DNA of 41,024 bases from a bacterium (GCA_018824205.1 JAHJGX010000071.1:1-41024); one strand, 5' to 3'. Positions 8,003-20,020 are shown, counted from the stretch's first letter. A program made the numbers and translations. Notes: a model not told the origin generated them from the letters alone.

Positions 8003-9307
8003 TCATGATTTTTGAATTTTTCCAAACAGACTGACACCGGGTGCGCCGGTAATTAATATATTGATTAAATCACCAATGTCAGCGCTTCCTTCTTTTAAAA
8101 TTACCAGTTTATTCGAATCAGTCCTACCTATTTTTTCATCAACATTTTTTTTACTGCATCCGTCAATTAATACCGATTGAATGGTCCCGATTGTCTGACG
8201 ATTTCTGAACGTTGTATGTCTTTTCTGTTTCGCAATGATGAGGTTCAGGCGTTCCGCTTTTTCTTCCTCGGTAACGTCATCGGTCAGTTTAGCGGCAGCA
8301 GTATTTGGACGTGGAGAATACTTAAACATGTACGCATTATCAAAGATAACTTCATCCATCACATGTAGAGTTTCTTCAAAATCAGCTGCGGTTTCACCGG
8401 GAAAACCGACAATAATATCAGTTGTAATTCCACATTCGGGTAAATATTTTCGGATATTCGTCACAAAGTCTAAATACTTTTCCTGTGTATAAGAGCGATT
8501 CATCGCGGACAATACTTTTGTTGATCCCGATTGCAGAGGTAAATGAATATGTTTACAGATATTGTCATAGTCACGCATTGCTTCCAGCATTCTTGTGTTT
8601 ACATCTTCCGGATGGGGTGATGTAAAGCGAACCCGCTTAACACCTGGTATTTCCGCAACTTGAATGAGCAGGTCCGGGAAACGGTGATCATCGTAACGAT
8701 AGGAATTGACATTTTGTCCGAGCAGCGTGATTTCCTGATACCCGTCACTAACGGCCCTCTTTATTTCTTCAACAATGCTTTTTATGGAGCGACTGCGTTC
8801 ACGGCCGCGGGTATAGGGAACAATGCAATAGGAACAGAATTTATCACAACCCCGCATGATTGACACCCAGGCATTAACGATACTGTTCCTGAACGGCATC
8901 AGACCATCGTAGACTTCCTTTCTGGAAAGATTTACGTCAATAAAGGAATGGGTTTTATTCACTACTAATTCAGGGATTTGACGATAGGCGTCCGGACCTA
9001 ATACAAGATCAATAAAGGGTTTCTCTTCTAATATTTTACCACGATCACGTTGGGCAACACAGCCCACGAGACCAAGGAGAAGATTCGGATTCGTTTTCTT
9101 AAAGGATTTAAACTGGGACAGCCGTGATATTGCCCGGTTGTCAGCACCATGACGAACGCTGCATGTATTCACCAGGATGATATCGGCTTCATCCGGATTG
9201 CAGGTTGAAATAAAATTTTCTCGTTCCAGAAGTCCGGCAATGATCTCAGAATCAGCCTCGTTCATCTGGCAACCGTAAGTTTCAATATAGTATTTACCTG
9301 CTTTCAT
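8003..9307 (-). CDS. miaB: tRNA-2-methylthio-N6-dimethylallyladenosine synthase MiaB
   Basis: YYIETYGCQMNEADSE, NTCSVR, GCVAQR, IMRGCDKFCSYCIVPYTRGRERSR radical-SAM CxxxCxxC, HLPLQSGS, DIIVGFPGET, C-terminal TRAM-like domain. Confidence 0.95.
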   Translation of the reverse strand: MKAGKYYIETYGCQMNEADSEIIAGLLERENFISTCNPDEADIILVNTCSVRHGADNRAISRLSQFKSFKKTNPNLLLGLVGCVAQRDRGKILEEKPFIDLVLGPDAYRQIPELVVNKTHSFIDVNLSRKEVYDGLMPFRNSIVNAWVSIMRGCDKFCSYCIVPYTRGRERSRSIKSIVEEIKRAVSDGYQEITLLGQNVNSYRYDDHRFPDLLIQVAEIPGVKRVRFTSPHPEDVNTRMLEAMRDYDNICKHIHLPLQSGSTKVLSAMNRSYTQEKYLDFVTNIRKYLPECGITTDIIVGFPGETAADFEETLHVMDEVIFDNAYMFKYSPRPNTAAAKLTDDVTEEEKAERLNLIIAKQKRHTTFRNRQTIGTIQSVLIDGCSKKNVDEKIGRTDSNKLVILKEGSADIGDLINILITGAPGVSLFGKIQKS

Positions 9308-9380
9308 AGTAGCTGAAACTTAAAAAAAAACAGCCTATTAATAAAGCTGAATTAAAAAATATGATATTAGTAAAAATATT

Positions 9381-10301
9381 CTAACGGATATATCCGGTGA
9401 AATAATAATCGAGTGGGTTTTTATTTATCCCGAACTGCCGTATTTCGTAATGTAGATGAGACGCGGTACTTCTGCCGGTGCAACCAACTTCGGCAATTTT
9501 TTGACCACGCATTACAACATCACCCGGTTTAATTACCATTTTGGATAGATGAGCGTAAAAGGTCGAATAACCATACCCATGATCGACTTTAATTATCTTA
9601 CCATATGTGCTGCTGTAATTTGTGCTTCGGACAACACCGTCAGCAGTTGCATACACAGGCGTTCCCGATGGTGATGATATATCAATTCCATAATGGAACT
9701 GCCGGGTACCGGTGAACGGATCACGACGATAACCATAACCATCTGAAATATAGCCGGTGTTTACCGGGCGAATTGATGGAGTTGATTTTATCTGGGGAGA
9801 TCGATGCTTAATAGCATTATAGATTTCTTCGTAGCTGATACGTTCCAATTTGATTTCACGGGTCAGACGGTCCAAATCCGTTGCCAATTCCGATATCTTC
9901 ACATTGTCATCTGGTAACAGATTGTCCAGTTCTTCGCCTTGAAAACTATATTTTCCTCCAATACCAAGTTTCCGAACATCCCGATCAATTACCGGAATAT
10001 CAGCATATGTTCGTAATGCCTGATCTTTTTCGGCAAGAACATGCAGTTCTGATTCCATTTGTTGAATCCGCTGATCCAGATCGTACATGGTGCCAACAAG
10101 TTTACTGTTATTTTTTTTAAGTCGGACTACTTTGGCATTATAAATGGAATTTGAAAAAGCATTAATTCCGATTGTTACTGCACCTATGATTACTAAAACA
10201 GCAAAAACCACCGAACCGATCAACTGTCTGTGAGACAAGCTAAAAGTTTTTGGCGATCTTTTTGTGTTCCAAACAAGAACAAGTTTGGATTGTTTCTTCA
10301 T
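9381..10301 (-). CDS. M23 family metallopeptidase (cell-wall endopeptidase)
   Basis: N-terminal TM and coiled coil; FHYGIDISSPSGTPVYATADGVV, GYGYSTFYAHLSKM, HLHYEIRQFG motifs. Confidence 0.92.
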   Translation of the reverse strand: MKKQSKLVLVWNTKRSPKTFSLSHRQLIGSVVFAVLVIIGAVTIGINAFSNSIYNAKVVRLKKNNSKLVGTMYDLDQRIQQMESELHVLAEKDQALRTYADIPVIDRDVRKLGIGGKYSFQGEELDNLLPDDNVKISELATDLDRLTREIKLERISYEEIYNAIKHRSPQIKSTPSIRPVNTGYISDGYGYRRDPFTGTRQFHYGIDISSPSGTPVYATADGVVRSTNYSSTYGKIIKVDHGYGYSTFYAHLSKMVIKPGDVVMRGQKIAEVGCTGRSTASHLHYEIRQFGINKNPLDYYFTGYIR

Positions 10302-10393
10302 TCTTTTTCTAACAATTTTCTATATTGGTAACCCCAAGATCTTCATCCACACCTCATATTAATAAAATGTAAACACTTTGTCAACATTTTTTA

Positions 10394-11257
10394 TCAGCCT
10401 AAAAAACCTCTTAAATTGAGCGCTCTTGAAGTGTGTCGCAGCTTTCGTAATGCCTTCTCTTTTATTTGACGGACTCTTTCTCGTGTCAAATGAAGATAAT
10501 TTCCTATTTCTTCAAGCGTCATTGGCAGCTCATGGCCAATCCCAAAGTACATCCGAATAATGGTCGACTCTCTATCGTCAAGACTTCGCAATGCCCTCTC
10601 AACTTCAATATGAAATGATTCTTCGGTAAGCAAATTCCCCGGTTCGTTTTCCTCCTGGCCCCTTAAAATATCCTGAAGAGTTCCACTTCCATTTTTCCCA
10701 ATAGGGGAATCAATACTCAAGGTTCCCTCAGAAAGCTGCCGGAGGACATCCAGATCAATTTTTTCCTGGGCAAGGATTTCTTCAATTTCTTCTGTCGTCG
10801 GTTCCCGTTCATATTCCTGCTCGAATTCAGAGGTTATTTTCGAGATTTTATTAAGATTCCCAACCACATTTAGCGGCAATCTTACTAATCGTGAATATTC
10901 GGAAATTGCCTGTAATATGGTTTGTCTGATCCACCATACGGCATATGAGATAAATTTAAACCCCCTGGTTTCATCAAAACGCTGGGCCGCTTTTATTAAT
11001 CCGATATTTCCTTCGTTAATCAGATCTTCAAGGGACAATCCATGATTCTGGTATTTTTTTGCGACAGATACTACGAAACGTAAATTCGCCCGTAATAACT
11101 TGTCAAGTGCCTGTGAATCCCCCTGCCGGACTTTTGCAGCAAGTTCTATTTCCTCTTCGGGTGTCAGAGGATCTTCGTGGCTGATTTCCTCAAAATATCT
11201 CTTAAGCACGTGACTATGCGAGTGGGGATATTTATCTAAGGACCCGCTCTTTTTCAT
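10394..11257 (-). CDS. rpoD: Primary/group 2 sigma-70 family RNA polymerase sigma factor
   Basis: Regions 1.2-4.2: DPLTPEEEIELA, LRANLRFVVSVAKKYQNHGLSLEDLINEGNIGLIKAAQRFDETRGFKFISYAVWWIRQTILQAI, MTLEEIGNYLHLTRERVRQIKEKALRKLR. Confidence 0.92.
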   Translation of the reverse strand: MKKSGSLDKYPHSHSHVLKRYFEEISHEDPLTPEEEIELAAKVRQGDSQALDKLLRANLRFVVSVAKKYQNHGLSLEDLINEGNIGLIKAAQRFDETRGFKFISYAVWWIRQTILQAISEYSRLVRLPLNVVGNLNKISKITSEFEQEYEREPTTEEIEEILAQEKIDLDVLRQLSEGTLSIDSPIGKNGSGTLQDILRGQEENEPGNLLTEESFHIEVERALRSLDDRESTIIRMYFGIGHELPMTLEEIGNYLHLTRERVRQIKEKALRKLRHTSRALNLRGFLG

Positions 11258-11285
11258 TATGGATTTTTAATTTGAAATTGGGAAA

Positions 11286-11672
11286 CTATTTTTCTTCTTT
11301 TTTCGTTTCCGGATTGGCTGGTTTCGCCTTTTCTGCCTGACTAGCCCCCTGAATGGACTTGTACTGTTTTTCCTTGTCTTTCAGTTTCTTCTCTAAATCT
11401 TTTATCACTGCCAGACAGGCTTTTACATTTTCATTTTTTTCAAAATCTTTGGTTTTCTTTTCCTGAATTAGATGATAAACAGTACCACCCAATTCTGCAA
11501 ACTGTTTTTCTATATCCCGTTTTGTCTGGAATATATCCAGTTTAACTTTCCCAAGTTTTGTGACTTCTTCCGCTTTATCCGCGGCTTCACGGGTAAATTC
11601 TCCGGCCTTATCAGCGGCTTTGGTGACCCATTCTCCAAGGTTTTTCTTTATGTCGCCCCATAAGTTTGCCAT
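11286..11672 (-). CDS. Small coiled-coil hypothetical protein
   Basis: 128 aa, Lys/Glu/Ala-rich coiled coil; RBS AGGAGG upstream. Confidence 0.55.
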   Translation of the reverse strand: MANLWGDIKKNLGEWVTKAADKAGEFTREAADKAEEVTKLGKVKLDIFQTKRDIEKQFAELGGTVYHLIQEKKTKDFEKNENVKACLAVIKDLEKKLKDKEKQYKSIQGASQAEKAKPANPETKKEEK

Positions 11673-11760
11673 TTATCCTCCTGTTTTTATGGTTGCAATA
11701 TATCCTTGTTTACACATTAAATCAAGTACATACATTTATAATATACAAGGATATTTCTAA

Positions 11761-11798
11761 ATAAAAAATGGGCTATTTCAATAATTGAAACAGCCCAT
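11761..11798 (-). terminator. Rho-independent terminator of groESL
   Basis: Minus strand ATGGGCTGTTTCAATTATTGAAATAGCCCATTTTTTAT: long stem followed by T run. Confidence 0.9.
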
Positions 11799-11820
11799 TA
11801 TATGCGTAATCAGTTATTGA

Positions 11821-13464
<1,644 letters not shown>

Positions 13465-13469
13465 CTATT

Positions 13470-13757
13470 TTAGCTGATAACAGCCAAAATATCACTTTCT
13501 CTCATGATTAGATGTTCAATACCATCAATGGTGACTTCAGTCCCGGAGTACTTACCGTAGAGAATCTTATTCCCTACTTTCACTTCCATAGCGACTTTTG
13601 TTCCGTTTTCACTGACTTTTCCCGGACCGACAGCAATAACAGTGCCTTCCTGAGGTTTTTCCTTTGCAGTATCCGGAAGGATAATTCCACCGGATGTCTT
13701 TTCCTCGGGTTCGGATGATTTTACAACCACGCGATCTGCTAAAGGTTTAATTGCCAT
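13470..13757 (-). CDS. groS: Co-chaperonin GroES
   Basis: [47 protein letters not shown], 95 aa. Confidence 0.98.
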   Translation of the reverse strand: MAIKPLADRVVVKSSEPEEKTSGGIILPDTAKEKPQEGTVIAVGPGKVSENGTKVAMEVKVGNKILYGKYSGTEVTIDGIEHLIMRESDILAVIS

Positions 13758-14138
13758 ATTCTATTCTCCTTTCAATTTTTTAGCACTTTTTCAATCATTG
13801 GTTAAAGTTAATTGTATTTAATCGATAATCTTCATTAAATAAAAACCAAATTCCATCCAGTTTTCAGTTCTACTTCTATTAAAAAGCGTTCATCATTTTA
13901 CAAAGCCTGTGCCAGAAATCATACAGGACATTTCGTCACACAAGTTAATTGGTATATTGCCTCTATTTGACATTACGACAATATCCCCAAATATTGCTAT
14001 GTTTGCACAGATTGTATATTGGATTCTCGCGTTGGATAATATTTACCTTTGTAAACAAATATCTGGATTGACTTAAAAGATATTTAAACTTTTATAATCC
14101 TAATATAAACATATGTTTTTCGTCTATAAAATGGGTAG

Positions 14139-14211
14139 TACCCCCAACAGGACTTGAACCTGTGCTTCCGGCTCCGGAGGCCGGCGCTCTATCCAACTGA
14201 GCTATGGGGGC
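14139..14211 (-). tRNA. tRNA-Arg (anticodon CCG)
   Basis: Minus strand GCCCCCATAGCTCAGTTGGATAGAGCGCCGGCCTCCGGAGCCGGAAGCACAGGTTCAAGTCCTGTTGGGGGTA; anticodon loop CTCCGGA; no encoded CCA. Confidence 0.95.
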
Positions 14212-14380
14212 GTCAAGAAGCGGGCTAAATTACATCATTCAAATCTAACACACAAAAGTTTTATGAAACTTTTTAAGTCCAAAGGAGTTATGTATGGCGA
14301 TATTCGGGAAATAACTATGAATTATTCCTATTTATTTCTATCTTACGTCGATTTTTACAAAGATAATCTGAGGAGAAAAC

Positions 14381-15397
14381 ATGAAAAAATTCGCCATTTT
14401 ACTGCTGGTATTGCTAGCGGCTGTTACATCGTGTACTAAAAAGGAACCCAGTTTAATTCTGGAAAAGGATAGTCCGGCTTACATCCTTGCAAAATCTCTC
14501 ACTGAAAAAGTCCCTTATTATGATCCCGACCAGAATAATCCCCTGATCTCGACCAAATACTTTGACATCACTACTGGTGATATACTGAACATTATTCAGA
14601 CAAATTTCGGAAACCGGTCGCAGCAATTGACGAATTTTAATGCTGACCGTATAAAGACGATTATTGATCAAAACGCTCTCCAGATGGGTGAAGTCAAACT
14701 TCTCCTCAGGGAATCTGAAACATTGAATATTCAGGTATCTGATGAAGAGATCGACAGTCTGATTAGCGAACGATATATCCGTGATGGCGGAGAAGAACGG
14801 TTTATGTCCTGGTTGAAAAACAACAACATCGAATATGAAACTGTCCGCAATGACACTCGTGACGGGATCATGATTGAGAAATACGTTGACACCGCACTTT
14901 CAAAGAATTTCGAAGTCACCGAGGAAGAATTGATGGAAAATTTTCAGCAGGATAAATATGCAACAGTCCGCCATATTTTACTGAAAACACAGGGTCTTGA
15001 CGACTCCAGTAAAGTTGCCAAATACAAAGAGATGGAAGCTATTTTGAAACGGGCAAACGCAGGGGAAGATTTCGCCGCTCTGGCCAACGAATACTCCGAA
15101 GATCCCGGTTCCGGCAAAAATGGCGGTCTGTATGAAAACTTTACTCGCGGCCGCATGGTTAAACCCTTTGAAGACGCATCCTTCGGTGTTCCCATTGGTG
15201 AAATCAGTGATATTGTCGAAACATCCTACGGCTATCACATCATAAAAGTAATTGAACGAAAGCCGGAAGAAAAACCGTTCGAAGATGTAAAAGACAGTAT
15301 GAAGGCAAAATTAGAACAGGATAAGCGGACCCAGGTTTATGATGATAATCTGACAAAGCTGAAGAAGAAAGCAAATTTTAAAGTAATCGAATATTAA
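14381..15397 (+). CDS. Parvulin-type peptidyl-prolyl cis-trans isomerase lipoprotein (PrsA/SurA-like)
   Basis: Lipobox-like LLAAVTSC; VRHILLKTQG...AGEDFAALANEYSEDPGSGKNGGLYENFTRGRMVKPFEDASFGVPIGEISDIVETSYGYHIIKVIERK. Confidence 0.92.
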   Translation: MKKFAILLLVLLAAVTSCTKKEPSLILEKDSPAYILAKSLTEKVPYYDPDQNNPLISTKYFDITTGDILNIIQTNFGNRSQQLTNFNADRIKTIIDQNALQMGEVKLLLRESETLNIQVSDEEIDSLISERYIRDGGEERFMSWLKNNNIEYETVRNDTRDGIMIEKYVDTALSKNFEVTEEELMENFQQDKYATVRHILLKTQGLDDSSKVAKYKEMEAILKRANAGEDFAALANEYSEDPGSGKNGGLYENFTRGRMVKPFEDASFGVPIGEISDIVETSYGYHIIKVIERKPEEKPFEDVKDSMKAKLEQDKRTQVYDDNLTKLKKKANFKVIEY

Positions 15398-15416
15398 TAA
15401 AGTTGGCCATTTACTT

Positions 15417-15452
15417 AAGCCGTCTGTCCTAAATGAACAGACGGCTTTTTTA
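15417..15452 (+). terminator. Rho-independent terminator (convergent PPIase/ApbE junction)
   Basis: AAGCCGTCTGT-N9-ACAGACGGCTTTTTTATT, 11-bp stem. Confidence 0.92.
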
Positions 15453-16436
15453 TTGGTTAAACCCTGATGATTTGAAAATTTTCCCATCGTGCCGGACGAT
15501 TAATCCCTCCGTACTCGGTATTTTTTCCAGTAACTCTATACCCTGTCTCGCACCGGCTACAAATATCCCTGTTGCCAGTGCATCGGCTTGTTCTGTCGTA
15601 GGAGCGATGATAGTGACAAACTGGCAGGAATCGGCCGGTAATCCGGTCTTTGGATTTAACAGATGATGAAACCGTTTTTCATTGTAAAAAAAGAACTTCT
15701 GATAATCGCCAGACGTCACCACCGCTCCGCTGTCTATTTCTATGATTTTCAGGATTTCCTGCTGAACTCGTGGATTTTGAATTCCTACCCGCCATTTTTT
15801 CCCATCAGCCCGGCATAATACCCGTAAATCACCGCCCGCATTCACCAGGGCACCTTTAACGCCGTTCTCAGACAAGATTTCAATCGCCCGGTCAACCGCG
15901 TAACCCTTGGCAATTCCTCCGGTCGTCAGCATTGTCCTCGGCGATGCAGATAAGAGCATATTATTTTCGGGATCAACTGTTAAGGTCTGGTAATTCACGT
16001 ACGGCAGTACGGATTCAATTTGGTCCTCAGTCGGTGGTTTCGGATTTTCCGATTTAAAATCCCACAGTGGCATTAACACACCGACAGTCATATCGAAGCA
16101 ACCATTTGTGAGTCTTGATACTTCCAGTCCTCTCTGAATCAAACTTAATACTTCTTCAGGCATTGCGACCCTGTCGCCCGTCCGGTGGCTGAATTCATAC
16201 AACGGACTTTCCGGATTGCCCTCGTAAAACAGCGAACCGATCCGGTTAATCTCAGTCATTGCTGCTGCAATGGCCATATTCGCATGGTATTCGGAATTGT
16301 CTAACACGGTAATTTCAATCACCGTACCCATTGCGAATCGGGTAACCTGATATGGTTTTAATGGACTGTCAGAGTTGCAGCCGGACAGACCAGCGATAAT
16401 TCCAATTAGAATCAGTGTAAAAAATACTTTTTTCAT
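15450..16436 (-). CDS. apbE: FAD:protein FMN transferase ApbE (lipoprotein)
   Basis: LSGCNSD lipobox; FAMGTVIEITV; GGIAKGYAVDRAIEIL; NAGGDLRV; next to rnf genes whose products need covalent FMN. Confidence 0.93.
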   Translation of the reverse strand: MKKVFFTLILIGIIAGLSGCNSDSPLKPYQVTRFAMGTVIEITVLDNSEYHANMAIAAAMTEINRIGSLFYEGNPESPLYEFSHRTGDRVAMPEEVLSLIQRGLEVSRLTNGCFDMTVGVLMPLWDFKSENPKPPTEDQIESVLPYVNYQTLTVDPENNMLLSASPRTMLTTGGIAKGYAVDRAIEILSENGVKGALVNAGGDLRVLCRADGKKWRVGIQNPRVQQEILKIIEIDSGAVVTSGDYQKFFFYNEKRFHHLLNPKTGLPADSCQFVTIIAPTTEQADALATGIFVAGARQGIELLEKIPSTEGLIVRHDGKIFKSSGFNQ

Positions 16437-16458
16437 TTGAATGTTTTTCTTGATTGGA

Positions 16459-16899
16459 TTATTGACAAATCTCTTTCATGGAGAAAACAGAAAAATCCGT
16501 CGAGGCTTTTTTCGTTGCCCAGATTCGGGTAAGCCATCCGGCTAGAAACAGCACCAGAACTGCAATAGTGAATTGAAGAACTTCCGGTGGAATCCCGATC
16601 AACGGTGCTTTAATAAATACTCCGGCAAGAATAATGGAAATCAGAAAACCCAGTAACGGAAATCCGTATTGCATAAACGTCAGTTGCAGTTGATTCTTAT
16701 CGGATTGTTCAATGAGAATCCGGTCATCAATTTTCGCGTTCAGTGTATTTTTTAATCTGAGGGTTCGCTTTCCCGAATCGCCCGGCCGGCAAATCATCCG
16801 GGCACCACAGGAATGGCAATGATCGTTTTCAAGCAATTCGATCTCGGCAATATTATCGATTATATCAACAATAACGCCTATTTCAAAACTCTCATCCAT
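16459..16899 (-). CDS. rseC: RseC/MucC-family SoxR-reducing / Rnf-associated membrane protein
   Basis: N-terminal HCHSCGARMIC, KIDDRILIEQSD, two TM segments; directly downstream of rnfB. Confidence 0.8.
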   Translation of the reverse strand: MDESFEIGVIVDIIDNIAEIELLENDHCHSCGARMICRPGDSGKRTLRLKNTLNAKIDDRILIEQSDKNQLQLTFMQYGFPLLGFLISIILAGVFIKAPLIGIPPEVLQFTIAVLVLFLAGWLTRIWATKKASTDFSVFSMKEICQ

Positions 16900-17733
16900 C
16901 TATTTCTCGTCGGCTTTACCAACAATTACAATACATTTGGTCGGGCATTTTTCGGTCGGCAGAACGAGCTCCCTGGTGTATTTTTCATGATCCACAACAG
17001 CCAGATTGTCGGTTACATTGAAACCAATCCCATCCACTGCTTTCTCACAAATCTTGCAGCCGATACAGGCCGCGCTGCAAACCGCCCTGGAATTTTTACC
17101 ATTGTCCTTATTTCGGCACAGTACAAAGACATGATGGCTGAGTGGATGCAATTCGATAACATTACGCGGACAGGCTTCCACACAATTCCCGCAACCGGTA
17201 CACTTGGCCCGATCCACAACCGGAATACCTTTGTCGTTCATATGAATAGCATCAAAGGGACAGACCGTCACACAATCACCATATCCCATACATCCGTAAC
17301 TGCAGGCCCGTTCGCCGCCGCCGACGAAGGTCGCTCCGATACACGACTGAATGCCTTCATAATCGGCTTTCTTTTTAACGGTACCATCGCCACCCTGGCA
17401 CATAACAATCGCCACCCGTCGTTCACCGGATTCCACTTCTACACCTAAGATCCGGGCAATTTTTTCAGCAGCGTCGGGGCCACATACCGGACAAGCGCTC
17501 AATTGAGTCTTACCTCCGGTCAGGTTCTCGGCAAAATTCGCACAACCAGCATAGCCGCAACTGCCGCAGTTCGCACCGGGCAACAGATCGGCAACTATTT
17601 CAATTTGGGGATTTTCTTCAACATGTAATTTCTTGTTTGCGAGGGTAATCAGAATTGAGAAAATGAGTCCCAATCCACCCATACTCAGTACCGCACCAAT
17701 AATATCCGCATATATCAGAGAGCTGTCAACCAT
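16900..17733 (-). CDS. rnfB: Electron transport complex subunit RnfB
   Basis: N-terminal TM, LLPGANCGSCGYAGCANFAENL...SACPVCGP, ferredoxin clusters GYGDCVTVCPFDAI and CTGCGNCVEACPRNVI. Confidence 0.96.
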   Translation of the reverse strand: MVDSSLIYADIIGAVLSMGGLGLIFSILITLANKKLHVEENPQIEIVADLLPGANCGSCGYAGCANFAENLTGGKTQLSACPVCGPDAAEKIARILGVEVESGERRVAIVMCQGGDGTVKKKADYEGIQSCIGATFVGGGERACSYGCMGYGDCVTVCPFDAIHMNDKGIPVVDRAKCTGCGNCVEACPRNVIELHPLSHHVFVLCRNKDNGKNSRAVCSAACIGCKICEKAVDGIGFNVTDNLAVVDHEKYTRELVLPTEKCPTKCIVIVGKADEK

Positions 17734-17746
17734 TTCATTACTCCAT

Positions 17747-18322
17747 TTATATCAGTCCGGAAAAACCCATAAACGCCAACGCCAGACAACCGGCAACAAT
17801 CATTGTTATCGGCGCACCTTTGAAATATTCAGGAACATCGGCCAGTTCCAATTCCTCACGGATACCTGCCATAATGACGATTGCCAGTGTAAATCCCACA
17901 CCGGCACTGAATCCAAATATGATGCTTTCAATGAAATTATATTCCTTTAAAACCAGGAATAATGCAACTCCCAGAATAGCACAGTTGGTAGTGATTAAAG
18001 GCAGGAAAATTCCCAGCGCATCATACAGCGGTTTACTGACTTTTTTAATGAACATCTCAACCAGCTGCACCAGAGACGCGATTACCAGAATAAAGGACAC
18101 TGTCTGTAAAAACTGGAGATTCAATCCCTCAAGAATGTACCGGTTAACCAACCAGGCTACCGCCGCCGTTAATGTCATCACGAAGGTTGTCGCCATTCCC
18201 ATGCTGATCGCCGGGCCGATTTTTTTTGAAACACCGACAAACGGGCAGATACCCAAAAAATTTACGAGGACGTAATTATTTACAATCACCGCTGACAGAA
18301 ATATAATAACCAAGTTTGCCAT
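17747..18322 (-). CDS. rnfA: Electron transport complex subunit RnfA
   Basis: NNYVLVNFLGICPFVGVSKK, TTNCAILG, GFTLAIVIMAGIREELELADVP. Confidence 0.96.
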   Translation of the reverse strand: MANLVIIFLSAVIVNNYVLVNFLGICPFVGVSKKIGPAISMGMATTFVMTLTAAVAWLVNRYILEGLNLQFLQTVSFILVIASLVQLVEMFIKKVSKPLYDALGIFLPLITTNCAILGVALFLVLKEYNFIESIIFGFSAGVGFTLAIVIMAGIREELELADVPEYFKGAPITMIVAGCLALAFMGFSGLI

Positions 18323-18930
18323 TATTTAGCCCTCCTTGCGTTCAGCCAGTTGCTGATTCCAATCATCAATCCTAATGTCAAAAATGCACCCGGTTGCAAA
18401 ACCATCACCATCCATGGTTCAAAACTTAGTGGCATTATCTGGACGGCGAAAATGGTTCCGACGCCCAGAAGTTCCCGGATTGAGCCTAATATCGTTAGCG
18501 TAATCGTAAAACCAATGCTCATTCCCAGTGCATCAATAACCGAGCGCCCTACCGGGTTTTTCGATGCAAAGGCTTCCTGACGACCCAAAATGATACAGTT
18601 TACAACGATCAGCGGTACGAACGGCCCGAGGGCTTTGCTGATATCTGGAACATGGGCAGCCAACATTTTATCTGCAATAGTTACAAACGTAGCGATGACA
18701 ATAATAAATGTCGGTATCCGTACCTCTTTGGGGATAATGTTACGGGCCAGCGATATAATTGCACTGGACATAACCAGCGTAAATATCACTGCCAGCCCCA
18801 TGGAAAATCCGTTGATCGCCGAATTGGTAACCGCCAGCGTCGGACAAAGCCCAAGCAGCATGCGCAGCACCGGATTCTCGTCCCACAGTCCTTTGAGAAA
18901 TTCTTTGGGATGACTTGTCTTACTTGCCAT
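18322..18930 (-). CDS. rnfE: Electron transport complex subunit RnfE
   Basis: NPVLRMLLGLCPTLAVTNSAINGFSMG, VNCIILGRQEAFASKNPVGRSVIDALGMSIGFT. Confidence 0.96.
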   Translation of the reverse strand: MASKTSHPKEFLKGLWDENPVLRMLLGLCPTLAVTNSAINGFSMGLAVIFTLVMSSAIISLARNIIPKEVRIPTFIIVIATFVTIADKMLAAHVPDISKALGPFVPLIVVNCIILGRQEAFASKNPVGRSVIDALGMSIGFTITLTILGSIRELLGVGTIFAVQIMPLSFEPWMVMVLQPGAFLTLGLMIGISNWLNARRAK

Positions 18931-18931
18931 A

Positions 18932-20020
18932 TCAGTTCACCTTCCGGTTTAGATAAGTAGCGCGATACCCTTGTATCGAAGCATTCAACATCTTGATAAT
19001 TGCATCTGAGGAAACGGTCGCACCGGATATTGACTGAACCTCCCCATTCTGTTTATTCGGAGTTTCGGTCACGGTTGAAATAACTTTCTGTACATACAGG
19101 TCAGTAAATTGCTTTAAAAACCATTCCGGGTCGCTGTTTGTCGTGTCATTGACCAAACGGGTTCCCCATCCTTCTGTTTCATCCTGTTCGATAATTTCAA
19201 TGCTCAATAGTTTCGAAAAATCCGGATTCATGCAAGCTAAAACTTTTATTGTGCTCTGAAAACCTTCGCCACTGGCAATAAACGCAACCCCAGTAACGGA
19301 ACCGCTGTCATTTTTTTTCAGAAAATAGGTCTTATTATCGATGGTTACTATTTTCGCACCTTCGGGAACCAGTTCCGGACCAAATGATGTTTCATTGATT
19401 GCATCAATCGCCGGACATACTCCAATTTTCAAATCGGTATTATTCTTCAATATCATGCTGTTTTCTATAAGTGCAGCGTTAATGATATCAATAACGGCTT
19501 TGGATGAGATGGTCGCTCCGGTAATGGCCATGATTTCACCGGCTGATTTGTCGGGAGCCTGGTTTTTCAGATATGTAATTTTATTCGTTACATTCAGTTC
19601 ATCAAACTGATTGGGAAACCATTCCGGATTAGCCTTGCTGGCGGGATCGGTTTCAATCTTGGTTCCCAGCCCGGGCGTCTCTTTCTGTTCCAGAATTCTG
19701 ATTTTTACAATTTGAGTCAAGCCGGCATCCATTCCAACCAGTATACGGAGTTTACTCTGGAAACCGTTTCCTTCTGTCAGGAATGCAATTCCTTTTACAT
19801 TGTTCTGAGCATCGTATCCAAAGTAAAACTGTTTATTTTCATAAAACTGTTCTTCAATTTTATCACATCCCGGCAATACACTGCTCAAGGCATCATTCAG
19901 GACTTTATTCTGATGCGCTTCAATCAGCGGGCTGGTATGCAAATTGAGAAATGATAACAACAGTCCCGATAAGACAGCGGTTGCAGTCAAAACTAAAATT
20001 AGTCGATAGGATTTGGTCAT
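18932..20020 (-). CDS. rnfG: RnfG-type subunit with two tandem FMN-binding domains
   Basis: Start corrected to MTKSYRLILVLTATAVLSG (the ORF-track start lies inside rnfD). Two FMN_bind units: ...ETPGLGTKIE...EIMAITGATISSKAVIDIIN and ...ETEGWGTRLV...EVQSISGATVSSDAIIKMLN. Confidence 0.92.
   Translation of the reverse strand: MTKSYRLILVLTATAVLSGLLLSFLNLHTSPLIEAHQNKVLNDALSSVLPGCDKIEEQFYENKQFYFGYDAQNNVKGIAFLTEGNGFQSKLRILVGMDAGLTQIVKIRILEQKETPGLGTKIETDPASKANPEWFPNQFDELNVTNKITYLKNQAPDKSAGEIMAITGATISSKAVIDIINAALIENSMILKNNTDLKIGVCPAIDAINETSFGPELVPEGAKIVTIDNKTYFLKKNDSGSVTGVAFIASGEGFQSTIKVLACMNPDFSKLLSIEIIEQDETEGWGTRLVNDTTNSDPEWFLKQFTDLYVQKVISTVTETPNKQNGEVQSISGATVSSDAIIKMLNASIQGYRATYLNRKVN

Noticed and set aside
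13776-13803. Possible CIRCE operator upstream of groES (TTAGCACTT...)
   Set aside because: Only the left half resembles TTAGCACTC; the right side (TTGGTTAA) is a poor match to GAGTGCTAA and no hrcA is seen in the window.
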